A stretch of 64,000 bases of DNA from DASWIG01 sp965371445. Its GTDB lineage: Bacteria; Acidobacteriota; Thermoanaerobaculia; Multivoradales; J023. Position 1 is the stretch's first letter; each line of letters begins with the position of its first letter. Where the stretch lies: contig CBDUYN010000030.1 in assembly GCA_965371445.1 (NCBI GenBank), forward strand, positions 1 to 64,000, in the 5' to 3' direction. This document shows, in pieces, positions 9,044 through 17,662 of the stretch. Below the pieces are notes generated by a model. That model was given only the letters and a program-made list of their open reading frames with translations. It was not told where the DNA came from and did not search any database. The position numbers were made by a program, and so were the translations under genes.

Positions 9044-9852
9044 GAGGATACACAGCCACCCTCGCACTGACGCTGATGCTCACGCCGCAACTCGCGACGG
9101 CCCAGCGCGGCGACCGCTACCGCTACTACGACGAGCCTCCCGCCGTCGACATGGACGACGAGATCTTCGCCTCCTACAACGTCCCTTACGACGGAACCTT
9201 TATCTTCGTCCGGCTCCGCTATACGCCGTCGCGGACCGGCTACGGTGGGGGAGGGGGCTTTTTCGGCGGCATCAACTTCCAGTGGGACCACGACTACCCG
9301 CGGGCGGAAGAGAACTTCATGAAGATCGTCGGCGAGCTGACCGCGATCGACGCCAACACCCGGGGTCACAACATCCTCTCCGTCGGCGACCCCGAGATCA
9401 TGAAGCACCCGCTGGGATTCATCGTCGAGGCGGGCTGGATGACGCTGACCGACGAGGAGGCCGATAATCTCCGCAACTTTCTCTTGAAGGGCGGATTCCT
9501 CATCTTCGACGACTTCGCGGGCTACGCCTTCGACAATTTCTACGAACAGCTCCAGAGGATCCTTCCCGGCTCGCGGCTCGTCGAGCTCGACGCCCGGCAT
9601 CCCATCTTCCATTCGTTTTTCGACATCGATTCGCTCGACGGCTTCTACCATCCCTACCGGGGTATGCCGTCGATTTTTCTGGGAGCCCACGAGGACAACG
9701 ACCCTGAGAAGCGGCTGCTGCTCGTCGCCAACTACAACAACGACGTCATGGAGTCCTGGGAGTTTTCCGACACGGGGTTCATCCCCATCGAGATTTCGAA
9801 CGTGGCCTACAAGCTCGGGGTCAACTACGTCACTTATGCGATGACGCACTGA
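9040..9852 (+). CDS. DUF4159-domain secreted protein
   Basis: The 270-residue protein has a signal peptide (ATLALTLMLTPQLATAQ). DUF4159 hallmarks include 'FIFVRLRYTPSRTGYGGGGG', 'WDHDYPRAEENFMKIV', 'GGFLIFDDFAGYAFDNFYEQ' and 'FDIDSLDGFYHPYRGMPS'. The fold resembles a class I glutamine amidotransferase-like sandwich without an evident catalytic triad. Proteins of this family occur with MoxR/DUF58 genes, and so it is here, translationally coupled to the upstream peptidase-like gene and 11 bases ahead of MoxR. Function is unknown, presumably part of an envelope-stress or protein-assembly system. Confidence 0.8.
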   Translation: MRGYTATLALTLMLTPQLATAQRGDRYRYYDEPPAVDMDDEIFASYNVPYDGTFIFVRLRYTPSRTGYGGGGGFFGGINFQWDHDYPRAEENFMKIVGELTAIDANTRGHNILSVGDPEIMKHPLGFIVEAGWMTLTDEEADNLRNFLLKGGFLIFDDFAGYAFDNFYEQLQRILPGSRLVELDARHPIFHSFFDIDSLDGFYHPYRGMPSIFLGAHEDNDPEKRLLLVANYNNDVMESWEFSDTGFIPIEISNVAYKLGVNYVTYAMTH

Positions 9853-9863
9853 CTGGAGCAGGA

Positions 9864-10913
9864 ATGAGCACCGAGGAAATCACCCACGACTTCCAGGCGG
9901 AGCCGACCGCCCCGGGCGACGACGTCGCCCTGGCCGAGGAGCTCAAGGATGGCTACGACCGCATCCTGGCCGAGCTTCACAAGCTCATCGTCGGCCAGGA
10001 GGAGGTCGTCGAGCAGATCCTGATGACGCTTTTCGCCGGTGGCAACAGCCTGATCGTCGGCGTGCCGGGGCTCGCCAAGACGCTTCTCATCCGTACCGTG
10101 GCCCAGGTGCTCCACCTGGAGTTCTCCCGCATCCAGTTCACGCCCGACCTGATGCCCTCGGACATCGTCGGCACGGACCTCGTCCAGGAGGACCCGGCGA
10201 CCGGGGAGCGGCGCATGGTCTTCGTCAAGGGGCCGGTTTTCGCCAACGTCGTCCTGGCCGACGAGATCAACCGTACGCCACCCAAGACCCAAGCGGCGCT
10301 GCTGGAAGCGATGCAGGAGCACCAGGTAACCGTCCAGGGACGCACCTACGAGCTTGATCCGCCGTTTTACGTCTTTGCGACGCAGAACCCGATCGAGCTC
10401 GAGGGCACCTACCGGCTCCCCGAGGCTCAGCTCGACCGCTTCATGTTCAACATCCTGATCGACCATCCGCCGGAAGAGGAGGAGCTGGAGGTGGTCCGGA
10501 CGACGACCGCTAACTTGGACCCCAAGCTGGAGCGCGTCGTCGACGGCGCGACGCTTCTCGCCTACCAGCGCCTGGTGCGCGAGGTGCCGATCTCGGACCA
10601 CGTGGCGCGCTACGCTCTCACCCTCGTCCGCCGGACGCGGCCCAAGGAGCCGGGCGTTCCGGAATTCATCAAGCAGGCGGTCGCTTACGGGGCCTCGGTA
10701 CGGGCCGCCCAGTACCTGGTGCTGGGCGGCAAGACCCGCGCGCTCCTGCGGGGGCGCTACCACGTTACGGTCGACGACATCCGGGCTCTTGCCCATCCCG
10801 TGCTGCGGCACCGGATCCTGACCAACTTCTTCGCCGAGTCCGAGGGGCTCACTTCGGACGACCTCGTCGACCGGTTGCTGGAGACGGTCCAGCCGCCCTC
10901 CTCGGACTTATGA
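9864..10913 (+). CDS. moxR: MoxR-family AAA+ ATPase
   Basis: This 349-residue AAA+ ATPase has Walker A 'GVPGLAKT' near residue 66, Walker B 'VVLADEINRTPPKTQAALLE' near 130, sensor region 'FYVFATQNPIELEGTY' and the MoxR lid domain at the C-terminus. MoxR proteins act as chaperone-like ATPases that mature partner complexes, usually with a VWA or DUF58 protein encoded next door. The start follows GGAGCAGGA. It overlaps the DUF58 gene by four bases, matching the common MoxR-DUF58 pair. The natural client is unknown. BatA/BatB-like VWA membrane proteins that often follow are absent here. Confidence 0.9.
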   Translation: MSTEEITHDFQAEPTAPGDDVALAEELKDGYDRILAELHKLIVGQEEVVEQILMTLFAGGNSLIVGVPGLAKTLLIRTVAQVLHLEFSRIQFTPDLMPSDIVGTDLVQEDPATGERRMVFVKGPVFANVVLADEINRTPPKTQAALLEAMQEHQVTVQGRTYELDPPFYVFATQNPIELEGTYRLPEAQLDRFMFNILIDHPPEEEELEVVRTTTANLDPKLERVVDGATLLAYQRLVREVPISDHVARYALTLVRRTRPKEPGVPEFIKQAVAYGASVRAAQYLVLGGKTRALLRGRYHVTVDDIRALAHPVLRHRILTNFFAESEGLTSDDLVDRLLETVQPPSSDL

Positions 10914-11815
10914 GGACGACGATGAACGCCACCCGCTTCCTCGATCCCCAGGCCCTCGCCCGGATCAAGAACCTCGACCTGGTGGCACGCACCGTGGTCG
11001 ACGGCTTCGTGGCCGGGCTCCATCAGTCGCCGCACCTGGGCGTGTCGACCGACTTCGCCGAGCACCGTCCCTACATGGCGGGCGACGACATCCGCCGCAT
11101 CGACTGGCGCCTCTACGGCCGCACCGACCGGCTCTACGTCAAGGAGTTCGAGGCCGAGACCAACGCCGACGTCATGGTGCTGATCGACCAGTCGGCGTCG
11201 ATGGCCTACGGATCGCGGAACCTGACGAAGCTCGACTACGCCCGCTACCTCGCCGCTTGCCTGGCTTGGTTCTCCTACCAACAGCGCGACCGGGTCGGCG
11301 TCGTCGCCTTCGACAGCGACGTCGTGTCGCACGTGCCGGCGACGGGCCGTCAGCTCGAGACGGTCCTGCACACGATCGACCGGATCGAGGCGAGTGGGGA
11401 AGGGGAGCTCGCAACACCCCTGCGCCGCGTTGCTCGGGCGCTTCGGCGGCGCAGCATCCTGGTGCTCGTCTCCGACCTCTACGAGGATCCCGAGGCGGTT
11501 CGCCATGCGACGAGCCGTCTGACGCTCCGGGGCCACGACCTCATCGTCTTCCACGTGCTCGACCCCCAGGAGCTGGCTTTTGGCTTCGACGAGGCCCGTC
11601 AGTTCGAAGACCTGGAGACCGGCGAGCGCATGCCGGTGATCCCGGAGCGCATCCGCGCCGAGTATCGGGGCCTGATCGAGGGCCACGCCGCCAAGATCGC
11701 CCGGCTGATGGGCGAGAGCGGCGTCGACTACTGCCGTGTCGAGACCGACAAGCCGCTCGACCACGCCCTCTACGACTACCTGTCGCGGCGCCAGAGGTTG
11801 CAGCAGGTCCGATAA
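10910..11815 (+). CDS. DUF58-domain protein (MoxR partner)
   Basis: The protein is 301 residues from the overlapping ATG, or 297 from ATG 10922. The DUF58 signature 'FAEHRPYMAGDDIRRIDWRL' is near residue 45, followed by a VWA-like core with the metal-site motif 'VLIDQSASMAYG' (DxSxS). No membrane segment is seen, so it is likely cytoplasmic and works with the adjacent MoxR ATPase. It is last in the operon, and the next gene is on the other strand. No hairpin is obvious in the 52 bases after the stop. Confidence 0.88.
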   Translation: MRTTMNATRFLDPQALARIKNLDLVARTVVDGFVAGLHQSPHLGVSTDFAEHRPYMAGDDIRRIDWRLYGRTDRLYVKEFEAETNADVMVLIDQSASMAYGSRNLTKLDYARYLAACLAWFSYQQRDRVGVVAFDSDVVSHVPATGRQLETVLHTIDRIEASGEGELATPLRRVARALRRRSILVLVSDLYEDPEAVRHATSRLTLRGHDLIVFHVLDPQELAFGFDEARQFEDLETGERMPVIPERIRAEYRGLIEGHAAKIARLMGESGVDYCRVETDKPLDHALYDYLSRRQRLQQVR

Positions 11816-11867
11816 GCCGGGTTATCTCGGCGTCGCAGAGTAGAGACGCTTGCCGCCCAGAGATGCC

Positions 11868-12479
11868 CTACCAGGGCTGCCAGATTGGGGCCAGATCGAG
11901 AACGAATCCCGGCAGCTCGGGATCACCGACGACCGCCGAGGGCGCGCTCAGAACCTCGACCTCGGCGCCAGGACGATAGACGTGAACACACCGGGTGGCC
12001 GGGTCGACGAGCCAGCCCAGGCGAGAGCCGTTGTCGACGTACTCGTCGAGCTTCGCCTCGACGGAGGCGAGCGTGTCCGAAGGCGAGCGCAGCTCGATCA
12101 CGAAGGTCGGACAGAGGGGCAAGAAGCGTTCCTGTTGCTCCTCCGTCAGAGCCTGGAGCCGCTCACGTTCGATCCAGGCGGCGTCCGGCGAGCGCATGGC
12201 GCCGTTGGGGAGAGTGAAGCCGCCGGAAGAGTCGAAGACGTGTCCTGTGCCGTCCCGATCCGCCCAGAATCCGAGCTGCTTGACGATCTGGGCGTTTCGG
12301 CTCGAAGTCTTTCCACCGGCTGGGGACATGATCAGGAGTCCTCCTGTGGCCAGCCGTTCGATCCGCAGGTCCTTGTTGCGCTGGCAAAGCTCAAAAAGCA
12401 CCCGGTCGTCGTCGAGATCGACGATTCCGTCGAGGTGAAAAGTCAGTGTGGGATCGGTTGCGGCCGTCAGCGTCGGCAT
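11868..12479 (-). CDS. Uma2-family (DUF820) endonuclease-like protein
   Basis: This 203-residue protein has the Uma2/DUF820 pattern of a restriction-endonuclease-like fold: 'ERLATGGLLIMSPAGGKTSS', 'DSSGGFTLPNGAMRSPDAAW' with the PD-type Asp, then 'PTFVIELRSPSDTLASVEAK' giving the E-x-(R)-S pair and downstream Lys. The C-terminal strand pattern 'GWLVDPATRCVHVYRPG' is also typical. Such proteins are abundant in cyanobacteria and several other phyla, and their role is not established. It stands alone, convergent with the DUF58 gene. Confidence 0.85.
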   Translation of the reverse strand: MPTLTAATDPTLTFHLDGIVDLDDDRVLFELCQRNKDLRIERLATGGLLIMSPAGGKTSSRNAQIVKQLGFWADRDGTGHVFDSSGGFTLPNGAMRSPDAAWIERERLQALTEEQQERFLPLCPTFVIELRSPSDTLASVEAKLDEYVDNGSRLGWLVDPATRCVHVYRPGAEVEVLSAPSAVVGDPELPGFVLDLAPIWQPW

Positions 12480-12806
12480 GGAGTGTTCCTCGGCATTTCA
12501 GCGTAGCTCAAGCCCGAGAGGCTGTCAAAGGCCCGCCGGTCCCGAAACTCCACAGCTCTTCGTCCCGAAGGGACGCGCTGGGAGCGCCGGCGTCTCGCCG
12601 GCCCCTCTTCGTCCCGAAGGCGAAGACTTCCCAACCTCGTCACAGACGCCCATCCCGCAGCTCTCGCCATCGAGCATGGCCTCAGGCTTTGTACCGCCGA
12701 CAAGGGATTCGCACGGTTCTCCGGCCTCCACTGGGAGAATCCGATAGCCGATCAGGTCGAACGTTACTAGGCCGTTCTTAGGCGCCACCCATTTCTACAT
12801 CCTGAG
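12480..12806. other. Intergenic stretch with a palindromic repeat
   Basis: No convincing gene is present in 327 bases. The part 12556-12620 has a 16-base direct repeat (ctcttcgtcccgaagg, at 12556-12571 and 12605-12620) framing a GCCGGCG/CGCCGGC stem (12586-12592 and 12596-12602). The remainder to 12806 shows nothing I can name. Confidence 0.5.
12556..12620. repeat. REP-like palindromic element
   Basis: A perfect 7-bp stem with a 3-base loop (12586-12602) sits between two identical 16-base copies that are themselves near-palindromic (cttcgtcccgaag). Read on the minus strand it gives 'GAGETPALP', a peptide string that turns up as a translated artefact of dispersed palindromes in many bacterial genomes. 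Only one copy is seen here, so dispersal in this genome is inferred. Confidence 0.55.
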
Positions 12807-14360
12807 CTATTGACAGGTTCGGGCCCGGCCGTGAAGGCAAATCCCGCTGCAGCATTCGGCGCCGTCCGAGCAGGTCTTTCCGCTGGACTTGCACGAGCCG
12901 CCTCCGCAGGTGAACGGCGCGTCGCAATCCGGGTCGGCTCCGTCGACGGCTCCGTCGAAGTCGTTGTCGTAGGCGTCGTTGCAGCGATGCAGAGCGAGCG
13001 AGCTCTCGTTGTAGCTCTCGCCGGAGTGGATGCAGCCGACGAGCCCGACGTTTTGGGGGTCGTTCCAGACCGCGTCGAAGCCGTCGCGCGCGGTCTGGGC
13101 GACGGCCGGCGAGAGGATCCGGACGCTGTTCTCGTTGTTGTAGTTGAACGAGCTGCTCGAGAAGTTGTGCGAGCCGACGAGGACCTGCCCGGAGGCGTCG
13201 TCGGGATCGGCGACCACCGTCTTGGCATGGTGGCTGCCGAGGAAGTTCGTGACCAGGACGTCCTCGCCGTTCGAGATCAGGATCTGGGTGTCGTCGAAGT
13301 TGTCGGTGGTCTGGGGATCGACCGCGCCCCGCTTGCTTGACGCGCCGTTGTCGTCGATGCGGTTGCGAACCGGGTCGTAGGTGAGGAAAAACGTGCCCCA
13401 GAGAAGCTCGCTCGAGGCCGAGTCGATGATCGCGTTCATCTGCGCCTCGGTGTCTGAAGTCAAGTTGTAGTTGTAGGGCGAGAACGCCACCTCGACCACC
13501 GTGGAATCGGCCATGGTAAAGCTTCCGACGCCAGGGTTGAGGGTCTTCTGGCGGCCGAAGCGTCCGGTGCCGCCGTCTCGTAGCGACAGGCCGTTGCCGA
13601 ACATCTCGTCGAGCTCGGCCGTGTAGAAGCTCACCAAGTCGGGGTTGCCGGCGAGGATGACGATGGCGTTGTGCGACGCGTTGAAGCCGAAGTCGGTCAT
13701 GTTCGTCGAGCCGGTCCAGACCGTCTGCTGTCCCTCGAAGATGAAGAACTTGTTGTGCAGGAAACCCGACGTCTGGTTGTTCGTGCAATCCGTGGTCGGG
13801 CTGTCGAACTCGTTGTTGTCGTCGACGACGGGGATGCCGGCGGCGATCAGCTGCTGGTACTCGGGATCCTGGCCGACGACCACGATCTCACAGTCGGCGA
13901 CCACTTGGACGACGGTGCCGCGGTTGTGGGCGGCGATCAGGCGGTCGACGACGTTGGCGCGGCCCAGGCCGTCGATCGAGGCCTTGATCGAGACCGACTC
14001 GCCGTCGAGGAGGTCGAGCAGGCGTTGCTCCTGAGCGGACACGTTGCTCTCGGAGACGTCGTCGCTGCGCTCGGTGAAGAGCAGCTCGACGGTACCGGCG
14101 GGATTGCCGCCGCTGCCGCCGCAGCCGGTGCAGCCGCTGGTGTCGATGTCGCAGCTCGCCGTACAGGCGAGGGCGCCGCCGGCGCAGCCGTAGTCGGCGC
14201 AGGTCTGACCGCCGAAGTCGTTGCCGTCGCATTCCTCGTTGCCGGTCCGGACACCGTTGCCGCAGACCGGCGGGCCACCCTGAGCCAAGGCGGGTCCCAC
14301 CGCGGCGATCGTGATCACTATGGCAAGAATCCATCCACCAAGCTTGCCGTGTCCTGTCAT
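12807..14360 (-). CDS. Secreted phospholipase D-like protein with Cys-rich ends
   Basis: Signal peptide (GGWILAIVITIAAVGPALAQ) from ATG 14360, which is preceded by AAGGAGGA. Residues 30-80 form a Cys-rich repeat of the 'CGNGVRTGNEECDGNDFGG' type. Two PLD-like halves follow with HxK motifs 'LHNKFFIFEGQQTVWTGSTN' near residue 202 and 'HHAKTVVADPDDASGQ' near 373, the latter followed by 'VLVGSHNFSS'. The last Asp/Ser-Asn elements are present but the HKD motifs are not perfect. The tail has a calcium-loop-like 'DNDFDGAVDGADPDC' and a second Cys-rich segment. Length is 517 residues. A hydrolase of phosphodiester bonds outside the cell is the likely role; the substrate is unknown. Confidence 0.8.
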   Translation of the reverse strand: MTGHGKLGGWILAIVITIAAVGPALAQGGPPVCGNGVRTGNEECDGNDFGGQTCADYGCAGGALACTASCDIDTSGCTGCGGSGGNPAGTVELLFTERSDDVSESNVSAQEQRLLDLLDGESVSIKASIDGLGRANVVDRLIAAHNRGTVVQVVADCEIVVVGQDPEYQQLIAAGIPVVDDNNEFDSPTTDCTNNQTSGFLHNKFFIFEGQQTVWTGSTNMTDFGFNASHNAIVILAGNPDLVSFYTAELDEMFGNGLSLRDGGTGRFGRQKTLNPGVGSFTMADSTVVEVAFSPYNYNLTSDTEAQMNAIIDSASSELLWGTFFLTYDPVRNRIDDNGASSKRGAVDPQTTDNFDDTQILISNGEDVLVTNFLGSHHAKTVVADPDDASGQVLVGSHNFSSSSFNYNNENSVRILSPAVAQTARDGFDAVWNDPQNVGLVGCIHSGESYNESSLALHRCNDAYDNDFDGAVDGADPDCDAPFTCGGGSCKSSGKTCSDGAECCSGICLHGRARTCQ

Positions 14361-14423
14361 TTCGAGTCCTCCTTCTTAGGTCGGTTCTGGGACGATAGGG
14401 CGCCAGGAAGCCCCCGGTGAACT

Positions 14424-14604
14424 CCGGCGATGCCTACCACCCTACTGTAAGAGGGTGGGCAAGAGCGCGAAAAATATAGGGAGGCCGACGTGGGCGGGTC
14501 CTTACCGTCGGCGCGCGAGCGACAAGGCGAACTCCGGCCGGGTCGAGCGACGCGTCACGGGGACGCCAGCTCCAGCGCTTCCGAGAGACCGAGACGAGCG
14601 ATCC
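14424..14604. repeat. Segment duplicated at 41851-41967
   Basis: The piece 14424-14495 recurs at 41851-41921 with few differences, including the core gagggtgggcaagagcgcg, and 14586-14604 recurs just after it with roughly 85 bases missing between. It lies in the gap upstream of the PLD-like gene. I see no gene function in it; a GTG frame at 14455 (MGKSAKNIGRPTWA) is shared by both copies. Confidence 0.7.
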
Positions 14605-14630
14605 GGGCCATGTAGCGCGTTCAGGGCCAG

Positions 14631-14740
14631 ACGCGAGCCGACCCTGGGCGAGCTCAAGGCCAGCTCGTTCCTGGCCGGCAAGTATCGTCTGGAGCGGGAG
14701 ATCGGCGCCGGCAGATTCGGTTTTTCCTACCAGCGATTCC
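14631..14740 (+). pseudogene. Remnant of a Ser/Thr kinase N-terminus
   Basis: The frame reads 'GELKASSFLAGKYRLEREIG' and continues 'AGRFGFSYQ', which matches the start of PknB-type kinases (FAGRYRLERELGxGGFGxVY) including the glycine-rich ATP loop. It stops within a few codons at a hairpin. Nothing else of a kinase follows, so this is a scrap of about 35 residues. It supports the view that 14.4-14.8 kb is debris. Confidence 0.5.
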
Positions 14741-14767
14741 GCAATAGCTGCCTGACTGCGGAATCGC
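14733..14767. repeat. 35-base element with perfect 11-bp inverted ends
   Basis: GCGATTCCGCA (14733-14743) and its exact complement TGCGGAATCGC (14757-14767) flank 13 bases. TTTTCCT lies just outside on both sides (14722-14728 and 14770-14776). It cuts the kinase remnant. It may be a miniature inserted element or simply an intrinsic-terminator-like hairpin. Confidence 0.5.
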
Positions 14768-14869
14768 AGTTTTCCTGCATCGACTCTTGACAACGCTTTG
14801 AAGGGGAGCTAGCATTGGGTAGCTCTCCATGGGACCGGCCTCTAGTGCCGATTGGGATCGAAACTCGTC

Positions 14870-14992
14870 ATGGACAGGTATGTGGAGGGATTTGAAGGAG
14901 GCAATGCTGCTAACAGACCATATCAGCCATTCTTCTTCGCCATGCTCTTAATCTTCATCAAACCCGGAATTTTTCGAGGAGCTAAGCAATGA
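14870..14992 (+). CDS. Possible 40-residue peptide coupled to the radical SAM gene
   Basis: An open frame of 40 codons starts at ATG 14870 (MDRYVEGFEGG...) and ends with TGA overlapping the ATG of the radical SAM gene (ATGA). It has a hydrophobic stretch (PFFFAMLLIFI) and three Arg. The ribosome site before it is weak (GGGA), and its third codon positions are much less GC-rich than those of the flanking genes, which argues against long selection as a protein. It could be a leader peptide for translational coupling, a precursor peptide, or chance. I rate coding as uncertain; the exact overlap is why it is listed. Confidence 0.3.
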   Translation: MDRYVEGFEGGNAANRPYQPFFFAMLLIFIKPGIFRGAKQ

Positions 14993-16254
14993 CCCAGGTA
15001 CAACAAATCCACCAGGCTCAGTCGCAGAATCTGCCTCCGGGCGGGGTGCAGGACGCGATTGAGGCCAAGGACCTGCCGCACCTGCGGCGGGCTCAGGCCA
15101 GGCTCGAAGACCTTTGGATCCGTGGGGTCGACTTCGACGAGACGATGGTTGCCGAGGCCAAGACGGGCAACCGGATGCTGCTTTTGGATCTCGACTTTAC
15201 AGGCGAGTGCAAGCTGCATTGTTACTACTGTGACCGCACCCCCGACCGCTTCAACAAAGTCCCGAATCGACGCCAGCTGACGACCGAAGAGCGCAAGAGC
15301 CAGATTTTGCAGGCCAAGGCCCTTGGGGCGACCACCATCGAGTTTCCCGGTGCCGGTGAGCCGATGATCGACACCGGATTCTGGGAAATCCTGGAGTTCA
15401 TCCACGAGCAGGGTTTGATTTCGGTCGTCTTCACCAGCGGATATCATCTCGACAAGGAGGCCGTAGACCGGCTCTACGAGCTCGAGGTCAGCGTTTTCAT
15501 GAAATACAATTCCGCCAACTCGGCCCACCAGGACAAGATTGTCGGTATCAAGGGTTATGGTGACATCGTGACCCGTTCGATCGAGTACATGCTCGAGAAG
15601 GGATTCAGCGACCATTCGCCGACCCGCCTGGCCGTCGACCTCATGTTGTCGCCGCGCGACAACGACATCGAGGAGGTGGAGACCCTCTTCCGTTGGTGCC
15701 GGCAGAACAACATCCACAACTACATCATGACACTCATTCCCGAAGGTCGGGCCGACCGCAAGATCCGAATTCTGGAGCGCCAGCGGGCGGACGACCTCAT
15801 CGAGCGGCTCTGCAAAATCGACCGCGAAGAATTTGGTCTCGAGTACGTGCCGAGTCGGCCGATGGCCGGCGGCTACAAGTGCCACCAGGTCAACGTTGGT
15901 CTCTTCGTCAACCTCTTCGGGGAGGTCTACGACTGTAACGGGTTGGGAAGGATCATGGGACACACGCGGCGGCACTCGCTCGAGGAGATCTGGAATTCCA
16001 AGTTCGCGCAACGAGTGCGCAAACCGGATCAAAAAGGCTACTGCCTGCTGCGAGAGCGCTGGTGGACCGGCATCGAGACCGACGGCATCGACCGGAAGAT
16101 GCAGGATTACTACAGGTGGGAAAAGAAAAACGGTCCCGACGAAGTAGTGATCGAAGGTCTCGATCAGCGTAGCTCGACGGACAACGCCACCAAGAACGTC
16201 ATCGGCATCGAAGCGTTGCCCGGGAACAAAGGCTTTCCTATCTTGGACCCATAG
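14989..16254 (+). CDS. Radical SAM protein with C-terminal auxiliary Cys region
   Basis: This 421-residue protein carries C74-x3-C78-x2-C81 (GECKLHCYYC) for the SAM-binding [4Fe-4S] cluster and 'EFPGAGEPMID' as the GGE-type SAM-binding motif. Past the barrel come 'YKCHQVNVG', 'VYDCNGLGRIMG' and 'GYCLLR', spaced like a SPASM/Twitch auxiliary cluster, with 'HSLEEIWNSKFAQRVR' as in SPASM proteins. The start is supported by GAGGAG at 14976-14981. It heads a rightward block with an ATP-grasp ligase and a ureohydrolase that converges on the NRPS operon. It should carry out a radical modification of a peptide or small metabolite; the substrate cannot be predicted. Confidence 0.85.
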   Translation: MTQVQQIHQAQSQNLPPGGVQDAIEAKDLPHLRRAQARLEDLWIRGVDFDETMVAEAKTGNRMLLLDLDFTGECKLHCYYCDRTPDRFNKVPNRRQLTTEERKSQILQAKALGATTIEFPGAGEPMIDTGFWEILEFIHEQGLISVVFTSGYHLDKEAVDRLYELEVSVFMKYNSANSAHQDKIVGIKGYGDIVTRSIEYMLEKGFSDHSPTRLAVDLMLSPRDNDIEEVETLFRWCRQNNIHNYIMTLIPEGRADRKIRILERQRADDLIERLCKIDREEFGLEYVPSRPMAGGYKCHQVNVGLFVNLFGEVYDCNGLGRIMGHTRRHSLEEIWNSKFAQRVRKPDQKGYCLLRERWWTGIETDGIDRKMQDYYRWEKKNGPDEVVIEGLDQRSSTDNATKNVIGIEALPGNKGFPILDP

Positions 16255-16345
16255 TCGTTGAGAAACAGCAGCATCTCGGGCCGGTGGTCGGCTTGTGCCG
16301 CATGGGCCCGAGATGACCCCTTTCGACTCCTGCCAGGAGATTGTG

Positions 16346-17590
16346 GTGCGTAAGCACATCGTGTTCATCGAAGGAAGCATCACCGGTGCCAGCGAATGCG
16401 CCCACCGAATCGCGAAGGAGAAGGGTTGCTTCGTCTCGCTCTTTTCCCGCAATCCGAGAATCTATTCTCCATCGACCCTCGCCAACACCGACAGTGTGAT
16501 CGATTGTGAGACCAACGACGCCGCGGTGCTCTCGGAGCAGGTGCAAGCCTACCACGAGCAATTCCCTGTCGATGCGCTGACGACCCTGGCCGATTTCTAC
16601 GTACCGCAGGCTGCCAAGGCGGCGGAAGACCTTGGTCTGCCGACGATGTCTTATCAGGCCGCCGCGGGGGTGCGTAACAAATATAGGATGCGGGAAAATC
16701 TCCAGGCGACGTGCCCGGAGCTCAATTCTCCATTTCGGTTGGTCCAGCGGCTTGACGAAGCCATGGAAGTGGCCCGCGACTGGGGCCTGCCCCTGGTCGC
16801 CAAGCCCCAGGACGGCAACGACAGCTTGAACGTCCGGCTGATCCGTGAAGCTCGCGGGCTGGAAGATTACATGAAGCAAGCAGAGTCGTGGAGCACAAAC
16901 TCTGCGGGGCAGCCGGTTGCGAAAGGCATTCTCCTCGAGGGCTATGTCGAAGGGCGCGAATTTAGCGTGGAGACGGCTCAGGGAAAAGGCGGCGAGCTAC
17001 GTCTGATCGGCGTGACGGGCAAGGGGAACGTAGGGATCGAGCGTGGATGCTTTCCCGAGATCGGTGCCTACTTTCCAGTCGTTTCGGAGGAAGCCACCCT
17101 CGTCGCGGAAGCTGCCCTGCGAGTCCTGCCGAAGCTCGGTATCGATTGTGGCGTCATCCATACCGAGCTGAGGATTCAACAGGGGCAGCCCAAGATCATC
17201 GAGATCAATCCGCGGTTGATGGGCAACAAGATGGGTAGTCACGTCATCCCGCTGGCGACCCGCCACGCTCCCGCCGAAGCCGTCGTGGACGCCGCCCTGG
17301 GGCTCCAAGACGTGTGGCCGACCGGGCAGGAGTACCACGGTTCGGCGCTCTGGGGCACCTGCGCCGACCGAGCGGGAAGCTTCCAGGGTGTGAAGAACCC
17401 GGACGAGCTGAAGAGAATGCCCGGCGTCGTTTACATCGACGTCATCCCGAAGGTCGGAAGCACGGTACGGCTACCGGAGACCAACGAAGACGTCCTGGTG
17501 TGGATTTCGACGATCGCGGAAGATGGGAAGGCGGCGCAACGGCTGGCGGTGGAAGCGTGTCAGGCGGTGCAGCTGGACATCAGGTACTGA
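16346..17590 (+). CDS. ATP-grasp carboxylate-amine ligase
   Basis: About 414 residues from GTG 16346, chosen because AGGAG (16335-16339) precedes it and the first beta strand follows at once (RKHIVFIEGSITGASECAHR); ATG 16313 is an alternative. The order is an N-terminal Rossmann-like preATP-grasp part, central 'GLPLVAKPQDGNDSLNVRLI' with the ATP-binding Lys, 'GILLEGYVEGREFSVETAQG', and 'KIIEINPRLMGNKMGSH' supplying the ExN metal ligands. It is closest in style to BacD/amino-acid ligase and carbamoyl-phosphate-synthase-type ATP-grasps, which join a carboxylate to an amine through an acyl phosphate. It is 91 bases after the radical SAM gene and before the ureohydrolase. Confidence 0.85.
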   Translation: MRKHIVFIEGSITGASECAHRIAKEKGCFVSLFSRNPRIYSPSTLANTDSVIDCETNDAAVLSEQVQAYHEQFPVDALTTLADFYVPQAAKAAEDLGLPTMSYQAAAGVRNKYRMRENLQATCPELNSPFRLVQRLDEAMEVARDWGLPLVAKPQDGNDSLNVRLIREARGLEDYMKQAESWSTNSAGQPVAKGILLEGYVEGREFSVETAQGKGGELRLIGVTGKGNVGIERGCFPEIGAYFPVVSEEATLVAEAALRVLPKLGIDCGVIHTELRIQQGQPKIIEINPRLMGNKMGSHVIPLATRHAPAEAVVDAALGLQDVWPTGQEYHGSALWGTCADRAGSFQGVKNPDELKRMPGVVYIDVIPKVGSTVRLPETNEDVLVWISTIAEDGKAAQRLAVEACQAVQLDIRY

Positions 17591-17662
17591 AGGCACACTC
17601 GCCGCGCGAGTACCTGCTGCACGGACGCAGGGAAACACAGTACCGGCCAAGGAGCCAGATCC

